Below are positions 7,907 through 16,993 of a stretch of DNA of 64,000 nucleotides, one piece after another. Under the pieces are notes generated by a model. That model made no database searches. It had not been told where the DNA came from and saw nothing but the letters and a program-made list of their open reading frames with translations. This DNA comes from Xenophilus sp003671765 (GTDB lineage: Bacteria; Pseudomonadota; Gammaproteobacteria; Burkholderiales; Burkholderiaceae_C), in assembly GCA_051414805.1 (NCBI GenBank), contig CP166702.1, positions 620,001 to 684,000 on the forward strand, read 5' to 3'. Made by a program: the position numbers and the translations under genes. The first letter of the stretch is position 1, and every line of letters begins with the position of its first letter.

Positions 7907-10120
7907 TCAGAAGTCGATCGTGCCGCTCACCGCGAAGGTGCGCGGCTGGCCCATCATCAGGTAGTTCGAGCCCTGCGTGCCGCCCACCGAGGCCCAGTAG
8001 GACTTGTCGAACAGGTTGTCGACGCGGGCGCGCAGCGTCAGCGTGCGGCCGTTGCCGATGTCCATCAGATAGCGGGCGCCGACGTCGACGCGGTTCCAGG
8101 CCGGCACGACCTGGGTGTTGGTCGCATTGGCGTACTGCTTGGACGTGTGCACCAGGCGTGCATTGACCGCCAGGCCGCGCACGCCCGGGACGTCCCATTC
8201 GGCGCCGATGTTGAGCTGCTGCTTCGGCACGCCGATGACGTCGTAGCCGTCGGTGGCGCCGCCCAGCGTGCGGCGCTGCTCCGCGTCCAGCAGCGTCAGG
8301 CCGCCGAGCACGCGCAGGCCCTTCACCGGCTCGCCGTACACCGAGAACTCCAGGCCGCGGTTGCGTTGCTCGCCGTTGGGGCCGTAGGTCTGGTTGACGA
8401 CGTAGAAGTTGGGCTGTGCCGTCGAGAAGAAGGCGATGCTGCCGCCGATGTTGCCGCCGTCGTACTTGACGCCGACTTCCTTCTGCTTGGAGCGGTACGG
8501 CGCGAAGATCTCGCCACCATTGGTGACCGGGCGGTTGTTGGCGGTGGTGGGGGCGACGTTGCCCTTGACCAGCGCCTCGATGTAGCTGGCGTAGACCGAC
8601 ACGCTCGGCGTCACGCGGAACACCGCGCCCAGCACGGGCGTGGTGCGGCTCTTGTCGTAGCTGCTGTTGAGCGCGCCCGTGTTGTAGGCGTAGTTCTTCT
8701 GGTCGATCTTCTGGCGCCGCGCACCCACCGTGACCAGCAGCCGCTCGTCCAGGAAGCCCATGGTGTCGGCGACGGCGACGCTGGAGGTCTTGATGGTGTC
8801 GGTCAGCCGCGGGCCCGTGAGCCAGTTGCCGGTGAAGGCGCCGTTGGCCACGGGGTAGAACGACGCGTAGGGCATGTAGATGTTGTTGCGCACGCTGCCC
8901 GAGGAGATGGCGTAGGCGTTGTCGCGGTCGTTGTCGAAGGCGGCGGCCGACGCCACCACGCTGTGGCTCACCGGCCCGGTCGCGAACTTGGCGCGCACGC
9001 CCACTTCGCCCGTCCGCACCCGGTCTTCGCGCGTGTTGCTGAAGCGCGTGTTGCTGGTGGCACCGAAGGCGTTGGTGAGGGTGGGGTTGGACAGCACGTT
9101 GTCCTCGTCGCTGCTGCGCACCCCGCCCGCGGCCCAGGCCGTCACGTGGTCGGTGATGTCGACCTCGCCGCGCACGGTGGCGAACTTGTCGGTCTCCTTG
9201 GCGTAGGTCCAGGGCTGCGCGAAGTTCGTGCGCGCGTCGGGCACCTGCGGGATGGGCAGGGTGGCCGACGGCGTGACGCTCGGCCGGCCCTGGGCCAGGC
9301 TGTAGTCCTGGTAGCCGATGTCGGCCGACAGGCGCACGTTGCGGCTGCGCCAGTCGAAGCCCACGCCCAGCGCGCTGAGCTTCTGGCTCTCGTCACCGAT
9401 GCCGGTGCCGCCGTCGCGCCGCACGGCGTTGATGCGGATGCCGGTGCTCTGGTCCGGGCCGAAGCGCCGTGCGATGTCCGCGCTGACGTATCCCTGACCG
9501 CCGGTCTGCACGCCGAAGCCGATGCGCGTGAGCGGCTCGTTGGGCGCGCGCTTGGGCAGCAGGTTGATGGCGCCGCCGATGCCGCTGCCGAAGGGCGCCG
9601 CGCCGTTGAGGAAACTGTTGGCGCCGCGGAAGACCTCCACGCGTTCGAAGAACTCCGACGCGATGTACTGGCGCGGCAGCATGCCGTACAGGCCGTTGTA
9701 CGCCACGTCGTCGGAATACACCGGGAAGCCGCGCACCACGTAGAGCTCCTGGAAGTTGCCGAAGCCGCGGGCCTGGCGCACCGAGGGGTCGTTGAGCAGC
9801 ACGTCGGCGACGCTGCGCGCCTGCTGGTCCTGGATCAGCTCGTTGGTGTAGCTGGTGCTGGAGAACGGCGATTCCATCACGTCCTGGGTGCCCAGGATGC
9901 CGACGCGGCCGCCGCGCGCCACCTGCCCGCCTGCGTAGGGCTTGGCCAGGCCCTCGGCCGAGGCGTCGGCGCTGGCTTCGACGGTCACGGTGGACAGCGT
10001 GCCGGACGGCGCCGGCGCGGTCACTTCTGCGGGCGTCTGCGCGCTGGCGGCGAGTGCCTGAAGGGCGAAGAAGACAGCCGCGGCCAAAGGGCGGCGTGCG
10101 AAAGGGGAAATCGGTGACAT
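7907..10120 (-). CDS. TonB-dependent siderophore receptor
   Basis: 737-residue outer-membrane receptor for ferric siderophores. A signal peptide with consensus A-S-A cleavage ends near residue 28. A plug domain follows (TSYTNELIQDQQARSVADVLLNDPSVRQARG and VVRGFPVYSDDVAYNGLYGML), then a beta-barrel ending in GTIDF with a terminal aromatic residue. The ATG at 10120 was chosen because it gives a clean signal sequence; a longer frame to 10189 adds residues without one and runs through the operator. A Fur-like box and a perfect inverted repeat lie directly upstream. The ligand is unknown. Confidence 0.93.
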   Translation of the reverse strand: MSPISPFARRPLAAAVFFALQALAASAQTPAEVTAPAPSGTLSTVTVEASADASAEGLAKPYAGGQVARGGRVGILGTQDVMESPFSSTSYTNELIQDQQARSVADVLLNDPSVRQARGFGNFQELYVVRGFPVYSDDVAYNGLYGMLPRQYIASEFFERVEVFRGANSFLNGAAPFGSGIGGAINLLPKRAPNEPLTRIGFGVQTGGQGYVSADIARRFGPDQSTGIRINAVRRDGGTGIGDESQKLSALGVGFDWRSRNVRLSADIGYQDYSLAQGRPSVTPSATLPIPQVPDARTNFAQPWTYAKETDKFATVRGEVDITDHVTAWAAGGVRSSDEDNVLSNPTLTNAFGATSNTRFSNTREDRVRTGEVGVRAKFATGPVSHSVVASAAAFDNDRDNAYAISSGSVRNNIYMPYASFYPVANGAFTGNWLTGPRLTDTIKTSSVAVADTMGFLDERLLVTVGARRQKIDQKNYAYNTGALNSSYDKSRTTPVLGAVFRVTPSVSVYASYIEALVKGNVAPTTANNRPVTNGGEIFAPYRSKQKEVGVKYDGGNIGGSIAFFSTAQPNFYVVNQTYGPNGEQRNRGLEFSVYGEPVKGLRVLGGLTLLDAEQRRTLGGATDGYDVIGVPKQQLNIGAEWDVPGVRGLAVNARLVHTSKQYANATNTQVVPAWNRVDVGARYLMDIGNGRTLTLRARVDNLFDKSYWASVGGTQGSNYLMMGQPRTFAVSGTIDF

Positions 10121-10131
10121 GGCGCAGCTCG

Positions 10132-10165
10132 GGTAACAATCCAAATGAGAAACATTATTGTTACC
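10132..10165. promoter_or_regulatory. Inverted repeat with embedded Fur-like box upstream of receptor
   Basis: GGTAACAAT (10132-10140) and ATTGTTACC (10157-10165) are perfect 9-bp arms with a 16-bp spacer. The stretch 10141-10159 matches 13 of 19 positions of the E. coli Fur consensus (AAATGAGAAACATTATT core). The site lies 12-45 bp upstream of the receptor start codon and is the likely iron-responsive control site; the outer arms could serve a second regulator. Confidence 0.6.
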
Positions 10166-10313
10166 GCGAATGGGCGCGCGGCCCGGCACTTTCCGGTGGC
10201 AACCGACGGGCGGTCGCCGATGCGGACCGATGTGCGGCGTGCAGACAACACGGGGGCCACGGGGCTGAGCGGTCCGGCATCCCCGCCGGAAGCCCCCGCG
10301 CGAACCGCGAACC

Positions 10314-11078
10314 TCAGCCGACCTGCCGTCCCTCGCGAAACACGCGCAGCTCCCCCGGCGCGAAGGGCGACCAGGTCTCGTTGGTGGTCAGCGGCGCGGT
10401 CACCACCACGGCCACGCGATCGTCGGGCGTGGTGTGCTGGGCGAAGTCGATGCTCAGGTCCTCATCGGCCAGCTGCGCCAGGTCGAAGGGATGCTGGCGC
10501 TCGACGGACCACAGGTGGGTCGACGCGTGCGCCCATAGCGCCTGGCCGTTGCTCAGCATGAAGTTGAAGGTGCCGTGGCGGGCGAGTTGCGGCGCCAGCT
10601 CGCGCAGCGTGAGCGTGAGCTCCTCCACCGTCGGCACGCCGGCGTGCGACTTGGCCAGCTCCTGCATGATCCAGCAGAAGGCGTGCTCGCTGTCGGTGTT
10701 GCCTACCGGGTGGAAGTTGCCGTGCAGGCGCGGGCGGAAAGTCTTCAGGTCGCCGTTGTGCGCGAAGACCCAGTAGCGCCCCCACAGCTCGCGCACGAAG
10801 GGGTGGCAGTTCTGCAGGTTGACTTCGCCCTGCGTCGCCTTGCGGATGTGGGCGATGACGTTGCGGCTCTTGATCGGGTAGCGGCGGATCAGCTCGGCCA
10901 CGGGCGACTCGCAGGCCGGCAGGTGGTCGACGAAGTGGCGCAGCCCGCGGTCCTCGAAGAAGGCGATGCCCCAGCCGTCGGCGTGGTGGTCGGTGCGGCC
11001 ACCGCGCTGCGCGAAGCCCGTGAAACTGAACTGCACGTCCGTCGGCGTGTTGCAGTTCATCCCTAGCAATTGGCACAT
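10314..11078 (-). CDS. Class II glutamine amidotransferase (YafJ-like)
   Basis: 254-residue Ntn-type glutamine amidotransferase domain with no partner synthase domain. Cys2 directly after the start Met (MCQLLGMNC) is the expected N-terminal nucleophile. Family motifs GWGIAFFEDRG, HIRKATQG, HPFVRE and AHNGDLKTFRP are in order, and GNTDSEHAF forms part of the ammonia pocket. YafJ-type proteins are probable glutaminases or amidotransferases of unknown acceptor. The start is fixed by the need for a penultimate Cys. Single gene. Confidence 0.93.
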   Translation of the reverse strand: MCQLLGMNCNTPTDVQFSFTGFAQRGGRTDHHADGWGIAFFEDRGLRHFVDHLPACESPVAELIRRYPIKSRNVIAHIRKATQGEVNLQNCHPFVRELWGRYWVFAHNGDLKTFRPRLHGNFHPVGNTDSEHAFCWIMQELAKSHAGVPTVEELTLTLRELAPQLARHGTFNFMLSNGQALWAHASTHLWSVERQHPFDLAQLADEDLSIDFAQHTTPDDRVAVVVTAPLTTNETWSPFAPGELRVFREGRQVG

Positions 11079-11131
11079 GGGCCGATTAGACACGCTGCCG
11101 CGTGGCGCCGGCAGCCCGTCGCCGCCCCGCC

Positions 11132-12265
11132 TCAGCGCAGGAACTTGCCTTCCGGCGTCACCCGCACCATCTCGATGAAGCGCGAGCCGGTGTTGCCGGC
11201 GCCGGTGAAGTCCACGTCCATGCCGGCCACGCGCATGCGCATCGCCTTGAGCGTGGCGTGCAGGCGTGGCCGCGTCAGCTCTCGGCCGGTGCGCTTGAGT
11301 GCCTCGACCATCACCAGCGCGTTGACGTAACCCTCGAAGCTCAGGTAGCCCACCGGCACCTGCGAGCGCTCGGCCAGCTGGCGGTAGTCGCGCGTCTGTG
11401 CGTCGGCATCGCTCCACGGGTACGGGACCACCTGCGAAATGGCCAGGCCGCTGGTCTGGTTGCCCACCAGCTTGGCCGTGAGGTCGCCAGGCACGATCGA
11501 CATGCCGTAGAACATGGTGCTGCGCCCGCCGGCGGCGGCCGTGGCCTTCATGACCTCGCCGCCCACGGTGCCGCCCAGGTACATGATCACGGCCTGGGCC
11601 TTGCTGTCGGCCAGCGCCTTGCCGGCGGCGGCCGCGGTCGATGCATCGCCCTTCACGGCCACCGAGGTCACGGCCTGCAGCTGGTGCGTGGCCAGCGCGG
11701 CCTCGACCAGCTTGACCACCTCGGCGCCGCCCGGGTTGTCGAGCGCAGCCACCGCGATGCGGTTCACGCCGATGGTGATCAGGTGCTGCACCAGCGCCTG
11801 GGCCTCGCGCGCGAAGGTGGCGCGCACGAAGTACGCCGCGCCGCCCGCCTTGTCGCGCGCCGAGTCCGAGACGGCGTAGCCCGCCACCATGGGGGCGCCG
11901 CTCTGCGTCAGCAGCTTGGCCGCCGCGGCCGTGGTGGCCGAGCCCACGCAGCAGAAGAACGCGAAGGCACGGTGCTCGCCGAGCAGCCGCTCGTAGTTGG
12001 CCACCGCCTTCTCGGGCGAGAGATCGTCGTCCAGCGACACCATCTTCACCTTGCGGCCGTTCACGCCGCCCTGGGCATTCACCGCGTCGAAGGCCAGCTG
12101 GGCGCCGGCCAGAACGACCCGGATCGGCGCACCGAGGGGGCCGTTCAGGATGCCGGTCTGGCCCAGCACGATGTCGCCGTCGCCGGCCGGCTGGGCCTGC
12201 GCCCCACCGGTCCAGGCCAGGCCCGCACCGGCCATGCCGGCGGCCAGGAAACTTCTGCGCTGCAT
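11132..12265 (-). CDS. Branched-chain amino acid-type ABC transporter substrate-binding protein
   Basis: 377-residue periplasmic binding protein of the Leu/Ile/Val (Peripla_BP_6) type. It has a twin-arginine-like signal (QRRSFLAAGMAGAGLA, AQAQ cleavage) and then GQTGILNGPLGAPIRVVLAGAQLAFDAVNAQGGVNGRKV, the classic first lobe. No permease or ATPase gene is adjacent, so it is an orphan component; in these bacteria such proteins often bind aromatic acids or amides rather than amino acids. It starts 69 bp downstream of the DHA2 exporter gene on the same strand, across an AT-rich spacer that could carry its own promoter. Confidence 0.9.
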   Translation of the reverse strand: MQRRSFLAAGMAGAGLAWTGGAQAQPAGDGDIVLGQTGILNGPLGAPIRVVLAGAQLAFDAVNAQGGVNGRKVKMVSLDDDLSPEKAVANYERLLGEHRAFAFFCCVGSATTAAAAKLLTQSGAPMVAGYAVSDSARDKAGGAAYFVRATFAREAQALVQHLITIGVNRIAVAALDNPGGAEVVKLVEAALATHQLQAVTSVAVKGDASTAAAAGKALADSKAQAVIMYLGGTVGGEVMKATAAAGGRSTMFYGMSIVPGDLTAKLVGNQTSGLAISQVVPYPWSDADAQTRDYRQLAERSQVPVGYLSFEGYVNALVMVEALKRTGRELTRPRLHATLKAMRMRVAGMDVDFTGAGNTGSRFIEMVRVTPEGKFLR

Positions 12266-12334
12266 ACCTTCTCTTTCGTATATTTACAATTCATAACAAT
12301 TGGACGCGAGAAGGCGCGGGCTTGGGCTTCGGGA

Positions 12335-13816
12335 TTACCCAGGGGTGGGCGGGGCGGCGTCGGCGGGCGTGCGCAGCTGCCAGGCGGCACACAGGGCCAG
12401 CCCGCACAGCGCCGCGAGGATCAGGAACACCTCGTTGAAGGCCGCCAGCCGGGCGGGGCTGCTGGCCACGTTGGCCAGCGAGTCGCCGTGCGCAGCCAGG
12501 CGCCATTCGAGCACCACGGCGCACAGGCTCACGCCCGCGGCGCCGCCGAGCTGGCGCAGGAAGCTGATGGCGCTGGCGCCCTGCGGGATCAGCGGCTTGG
12601 CCAGGGGCCGCATCGAGCCGAGGTTGAGCGAGGGCAGGATGAAGCCCAGCCCGATGCGCCCCACGATGGCGAAGGCCACCAGAAGCCACAGCGTGCTCCT
12701 CAGGTCCAGCAGCAGCATCAGCGCGAAGGAGGCGGCCAGCAGCGCCAGCCCGATGCTCACCAGCAGCCAGGTCGGCTGCCGGTCGGCCAGCCGGCCCACG
12801 CCGGCGATGGTGAAGGCCAGCACGATGCCGGCCGGCAGCATGATGGTGCCCACGTGCGAGGCCGATAGGTGCAGGGCCACCTGCATGTACACCGGCAGCA
12901 GGTAGGTCGAGCCGAAGAGCGCGGTGCCGTAGATGAAGGCCACCACGCTGCCCATCGCGAATTGGCGGTAGCCGAAGAGCGCCATGTTCATGAGGGGCGC
13001 ACCGCCCGCCGCGGCCATGCGGCGCTGCCAGGCGATGAAAGCCACCAGCGCCGTCGCCGCCAGCACCAGCAGCACGGCGGCCTGCAGCGGCGCGTCGCCG
13101 CGCAGCTCCACCAGGCCATTGAGCAGGCACAGCGTGCCCACGGTGGCGATCAGCATGCCGCGCCAGTCCAGCTGCTGCCCACGCGCGGCGGTCGCGCCGC
13201 CGGGCGCTGTGACGGGCACGAACTTCCACGACAGCCACAGCGACGCGAGGCAGAAGGGCACCACCATGAAGAAGATCGAGCGCCAGCCGAACAGGTCGAC
13301 CAGCACGCCGCCGATGCTTGGCCCGATGGCCGGCGCCAGCACCACGCCCATGCCGAAGATCCCGCTCGCACGTCCCTGCTCGTGGGGCTCGAAGGCACGC
13401 AGGATGATGATGGCCGGGATCGGCTGCACCACGCCCGCGGCCAGCCCTTCCGCGACGCGGGCCACCAGCACCAGCGAGAAGTGGTCGGCCAGGCCACCCA
13501 GCAGCCCGCCGGCCAGCAGCAGCACCATCGTGCTCGAGTAGGTGCGCCGATAGCCGAAGCGCGACAGCAGCCAGGGCGTGGTGAGCATCGACACCGTCAT
13601 CGCCACCATGAAGCCGGAGCTCACCCACTGCGCGCGTTCCTGGCCGAGGTGGAAGTGCTGGCTCATGCCCGGGATGGCCACGTTCACGATGGTCGAGGAC
13701 ATGATGGACGCCATCACGCCCACCATCACCGAGATCAGCAGCAGCCAGCGGTAGCGTTCGCCGTAGCGCTCGCGCAGGGATTGAAGGGGGGCCTGGGCGT
13801 GGTGCGGATCGGTCAT
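12335..13816 (-). CDS. DHA2-family MFS efflux transporter (EmrB/QacA type)
   Basis: 493-residue inner-membrane drug:H+ antiporter with about 14 hydrophobic segments. The DHA2 pattern is visible: SIMSSTIVNVAIPGMSQHFHLGQERAQWVSSGFMVAMTVSM in the first helices, LLSRFGYRR loop, and GIFGMGVVLAPAIGPSIGGVLVDLFGWRSIFFMVVPFC (antiporter motif C). No membrane-fusion partner gene is adjacent. The ATG at 13816 sets the 5' end before a short charged leader; further upstream frame is unrelated. Divergent from the zinc peptidase gene. Confidence 0.9.
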   Translation of the reverse strand: MTDPHHAQAPLQSLRERYGERYRWLLLISVMVGVMASIMSSTIVNVAIPGMSQHFHLGQERAQWVSSGFMVAMTVSMLTTPWLLSRFGYRRTYSSTMVLLLAGGLLGGLADHFSLVLVARVAEGLAAGVVQPIPAIIILRAFEPHEQGRASGIFGMGVVLAPAIGPSIGGVLVDLFGWRSIFFMVVPFCLASLWLSWKFVPVTAPGGATAARGQQLDWRGMLIATVGTLCLLNGLVELRGDAPLQAAVLLVLAATALVAFIAWQRRMAAAGGAPLMNMALFGYRQFAMGSVVAFIYGTALFGSTYLLPVYMQVALHLSASHVGTIMLPAGIVLAFTIAGVGRLADRQPTWLLVSIGLALLAASFALMLLLDLRSTLWLLVAFAIVGRIGLGFILPSLNLGSMRPLAKPLIPQGASAISFLRQLGGAAGVSLCAVVLEWRLAAHGDSLANVASSPARLAAFNEVFLILAALCGLALCAAWQLRTPADAAPPTPG

Positions 13817-13970
13817 CGTGGCGGGGGCGGCGGTCCTACAAGGATATCGGGCTTCACCGCGGCGGGCTGAAGGGCGGTGCCCTCCACAATGCCCTGCACA
13901 CGGCGGCGGCGCGTGGGGTCCATGCCGCCCGACCGCCTCGGACAACGTCGACACAACATCTAGGGATTCC

Positions 13971-15362
13971 ATGAACGCCTCCTCCGAACCGACCGCCGGC
14001 ACGCCTGTTGCCGCGGCGGCGCCCACGCTCGCCGAAGAACTGCACGCGCCGACGGTCACCCGTGCCTATGTCTGCCAGTGCGGCCGTCCCATCTATCTGG
14101 GCAACAGCCAGTGCCTGGCATGCGGCACGCCGCTGGGCTACGTGATCGAGCGCCTGGGCGTGATGCCGCTCGCACCGGCGCCCGCTCCTTCGCCAGCGCC
14201 CGCGGCGGCAGACGCCCCGGCCGACGCACCCGCCGACGCACCGGTCGAAGAGACCTGGACCGTCTTCGGCGACGAGCAAGGCCCGCGCTACCGGCGCTGT
14301 GCCAACTTCACGACCGCGGCCGGTTGCAACTGGATGGTGCCGCTGCTGCCCGAGGCCGGTGGCACGGGCGACCATGCGGCCGACCTGGCCGAAGGCTTCT
14401 GCCTGGCCTGCAGCACCACGCGCACCATCCCCGACCTCTCGGTCGAGGGCAACGACGTGCTGTGGCGCAAGCTCGAAGTGGCCAAGCGGCGCCTCGTCTC
14501 GCAGCTGCTGGCCCTGGGTCTGCCGGTGCACACGCGCTTCTCCGATCCGGTGCACGGCATGACCTTCGACTTCCTGAGCAGCGTGCCCGGGCAGCACCAT
14601 GTGATGACGGGCCATCAGAACGGCGTGGTGACGCTCAATGCCGAGGAGGCCGAGGACGCGGTGCGCGAGCGCATCCGCGCCGAGATGCGCGAGCCCTATC
14701 GCACGCTGGTGGGCCACTTCCGCCACGAGATCGGCCACTTCTACTGGGACATCCTCATCCAGGGCTCGCCCTGGCTCGAGGGCTTCCGCCAGCTCTTCGG
14801 CGACGAGACGATCGACTACGCCGGCGCGCTGCAGGCCCACTACGAGAACGGCCCGCCGCCCGACTGGGCCCTGCGCTATGTCACCAGCTACGCCAGCACC
14901 CACCCGTGGGAGGACTGGGCCGAGACCTGGGCCCACTACCTGCACATGGCCGACACGGCCGACACGGCGCTGAGCTTCGGCATCGATGCGGCGAACGTCG
15001 AACTCACCAGCGACCTCTTCGAGCCCGGCGACCTGTGGCAGCCCGATCACCCCGACGCGACGAAATTCCTGGACTTCCTCAACGGCTGGGTACGCCTGAC
15101 CAATGTGCTGAACGAGCTCTCGCGCAGCATGGGCCAGCCCGACTTCTACCCCTTCGTGCTGCCGCGCGCGGCGGTGGGCAAGCTGCAGTTCATCCACCAG
15201 GTGGTCACGCAGCAGCGCGAAGGCCCGCAGGAAACGCCCCCGGCCCCCGCGGAGCCGCCCAAGGCAGATGAAGGCTCGCCCGACGCGCCGACCCCGGTCG
15301 CATCGACCGACGACGCAGCGGCACAGCCGCAGGAAGGCGCGCTGTCGCCGATCACGGCCTGA
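13971..15362 (+). CDS. Putative zinc-binding metallopeptidase with N-terminal zinc ribbon
   Basis: 463 residues. An N-terminal rubredoxin-like zinc ribbon (CQCGRPIYLGNSQCLACG, about residues 35-53) is followed by an Ala/Pro/Asp linker, a second Cys cluster (RRCANF, GCNW, GFCLACSTT), and a metallopeptidase core with HEIGHFYWDIL at about residues 252-262 and a downstream EDWAETWAHYLHM that can supply the third ligand. A disordered Pro/Ala tail closes the protein. This matches the DUF2248-type 'putative zinc-binding peptidase' family, often found with alpha-E, circularly permuted ATP-grasp and transglutaminase-like genes. None of these are here. No signal peptide; probably cytoplasmic. Confidence 0.88.
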   Translation: MNASSEPTAGTPVAAAAPTLAEELHAPTVTRAYVCQCGRPIYLGNSQCLACGTPLGYVIERLGVMPLAPAPAPSPAPAAADAPADAPADAPVEETWTVFGDEQGPRYRRCANFTTAAGCNWMVPLLPEAGGTGDHAADLAEGFCLACSTTRTIPDLSVEGNDVLWRKLEVAKRRLVSQLLALGLPVHTRFSDPVHGMTFDFLSSVPGQHHVMTGHQNGVVTLNAEEAEDAVRERIRAEMREPYRTLVGHFRHEIGHFYWDILIQGSPWLEGFRQLFGDETIDYAGALQAHYENGPPPDWALRYVTSYASTHPWEDWAETWAHYLHMADTADTALSFGIDAANVELTSDLFEPGDLWQPDHPDATKFLDFLNGWVRLTNVLNELSRSMGQPDFYPFVLPRAAVGKLQFIHQVVTQQREGPQETPPAPAEPPKADEGSPDAPTPVASTDDAAAQPQEGALSPITA

Positions 15363-15380
15363 GCCCCGGCGGCGCGCGCT

Positions 15381-16643
15381 TCAGCCGGGCGTGAACTCGG
15401 CCAGGCGCCGGGGCACCGGTGTGTTGCGCAGCGTGGCGTACACCGGCAACCCGCCCTGGTAGGCGGGGTAGTCCTCGCCCTCGATCAGCGGGCGCAGGTA
15501 GCGCCTGGCCGCCTCGGTGATGCCGTAACCGTCCTCGGTGATGAAGTCGCGCGGCATCTTGCGTTCGGTGTTCGCCACCTGCGCCAGCGGCGCGGTGCCG
15601 ATGCGCCAGGCATAGGGTGCGTCGGCAGTGCGTTCGATGGTGGGCATCACCGCGTTCTCGCCGTCCAGCGCCAGTTCGACGGCGCGCCGGCCCACGGCGT
15701 AGGCCTGCTCGACGTCGGTGCGCGAAGCGATGTGCCGCGCCGCGCGCTGCAGGTAGTCGGCCACGGCCCAGTGGAACTTGTGGCCCAGCGCCTCCTTCAC
15801 CATCTGCGCCACCACCGGTGCGGCGCCGCCGAGCTGTGCGTGGCCGAAGGCATCGCGCACGCCCTGCTCGGCCAGGAAGCTGCCGTCGGGATGGTGGCAG
15901 CCTTCGGAGACCACCACCGTGCAGTAGCCATGCGCCTTCACCAGCGCATCGACGCGCGCGAGGAAGCGTTCGCGGTCGAAGTCGATCTCCGGGAACAGCA
16001 GCACGACGGGGATGCCGTGGTCGGCCACGAGGCCGCCCGCGGCCGCGATCCAGCCCGCATGCCGGCCCATCACCTCGAGCACGAAGACCTTGGTCGAGGT
16101 AGCGGCCATCGAACGCACGTCGAACGAAGCCTCCAGCGTCGACACCGCGATGTACTTGGCCACCGAGCCGAAGCCCGGGCAGCAGTCCGTCAGCGGCAGG
16201 TCGTTGTCGATGGTCTTGGGCACGTGGATGGCCGAGAGCGGGTAGCCCATCGACTCGGACAGCTGGCTGATCTTGAAGCAGGTGTCGGCCGAGTCGCCGC
16301 CGCCGTTGTAGAAGAAGTAGCCGATGCCGTGCGCGCGGAACACCTCGATCAGGCGCTCGTACTCGCGCCGGTTCTTCTCCAGCGACTTGAGCTTGTAGCG
16401 GCAGGAGCCGAAGGCGCCCGCGGGCGTGAAGCGCAGCGCGGCGATCGCCTCGGCCGGCTCGGCGGCGGTGTCGATCAGGTCCTCGGTCAGCGCGCCCAGG
16501 ATGCCGTTGCGTCCCGCGTACACGGTGCCGATGCGCCCCGGGTGGCGCCGCGCCGTCTCGATCACGCCGCAGGCCGACGCGTTGATGACGGAGGTCACGC
16601 CGCCGGACTGGGCATAGAAGGCATTGGTCTTGGAAGCGGTCAT
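15381..16643 (-). CDS. pfp: Pyrophosphate-dependent 6-phosphofructokinase
   Basis: 420 residues. Phosphorylates fructose 6-phosphate with pyrophosphate, reversibly. YNGGGDSADT replaces the ATP-type GGDGS phosphate loop, and HVPKTIDNDLPLTDCCPGFGSVAKY carries the PKTIDND of PPi-using enzymes. MGRHAGWIAAAGG is the sugar-phosphate site. Length fits the short homodimeric PPi-PFKs (about 400-420). It overlaps the upstream cysteine-rich CWC gene (ATGA), so expression is coupled. Acting alone it would give this organism a reversible PFK step. Confidence 0.95.
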   Translation of the reverse strand: MTASKTNAFYAQSGGVTSVINASACGVIETARRHPGRIGTVYAGRNGILGALTEDLIDTAAEPAEAIAALRFTPAGAFGSCRYKLKSLEKNRREYERLIEVFRAHGIGYFFYNGGGDSADTCFKISQLSESMGYPLSAIHVPKTIDNDLPLTDCCPGFGSVAKYIAVSTLEASFDVRSMAATSTKVFVLEVMGRHAGWIAAAGGLVADHGIPVVLLFPEIDFDRERFLARVDALVKAHGYCTVVVSEGCHHPDGSFLAEQGVRDAFGHAQLGGAAPVVAQMVKEALGHKFHWAVADYLQRAARHIASRTDVEQAYAVGRRAVELALDGENAVMPTIERTADAPYAWRIGTAPLAQVANTERKMPRDFITEDGYGITEAARRYLRPLIEGEDYPAYQGGLPVYATLRNTPVPRRLAEFTPG

Positions 16644-16894
16644 GGCAGGGCGGGGGTGGAAGCGGCCGGCGCCGCGGCGGCAGCGCAGCGGGCGCAGATG
16701 CAGGCGCGCCCGCGCGCGGCGGCGGGCACCGCGTCGCGCAGCGTGGGCGGGAACTCGGCCGTCATGCACCAGCAGGGCGGCTGCGGCTGGCCTGTTTCGC
16801 GTGCCAGCTCTTCGGCGCATCCGTTGACTTGGCCGCACAGCGGGCAGCGTGTGGGGTCGACGGCGGAAGCGGCGGCACGAAGCGGGGCGGGCAT
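16640..16894 (-). CDS. Cysteine-rich CWC family protein
   Basis: 84-residue small protein with CPLCGQVNGCAEE, PPCWCMTAEFPP and ACICARCAA, the seven-plus cysteine arrangement of the CWC family, probably a zinc-binding module of unknown role. Start ATG at 16894 excludes an upstream stretch translated from a dispersed repeat (16920-16982). Its stop overlaps the pfp start codon. Confidence 0.85.
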   Translation of the reverse strand: MPAPLRAAASAVDPTRCPLCGQVNGCAEELARETGQPQPPCWCMTAEFPPTLRDAVPAAARGRACICARCAAAAAPAASTPALP

Positions 16895-16919
16895 GGTGCC
16901 ATTCTGCGGCCCGCCGGCT

Positions 16920-16982
16920 TTCAAGCCAAATCGGGCTGCGGCGCCCGCCACACGGGTGCAAGCAGCTATGAAATCAGGAGCA
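16920..16982 (-). repeat. 63-nt dispersed repeat, copy A
   Basis: Read on the minus strand it begins TGCTCCTGATTTCATAGCTG, continues through a hairpin CCCGTGTGGCGGGCG, and ends in GCTTGAA. Aligned without gaps to the copy at 33553-33615 it matches at 47 of 63 positions by hand count. It sits 3' of the enoyl-CoA hydratase stop and may act as a transcript end. Confidence 0.75.
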
Positions 16983-16993
16983 GATGCTGTGGC

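Noticed and set aside
6755..10117. 1120-codon plus-strand frame across the PepSY and receptor genes
   Set aside because: Composition is the antisense of two clear genes, and it would cross their boundary and regulatory gap.
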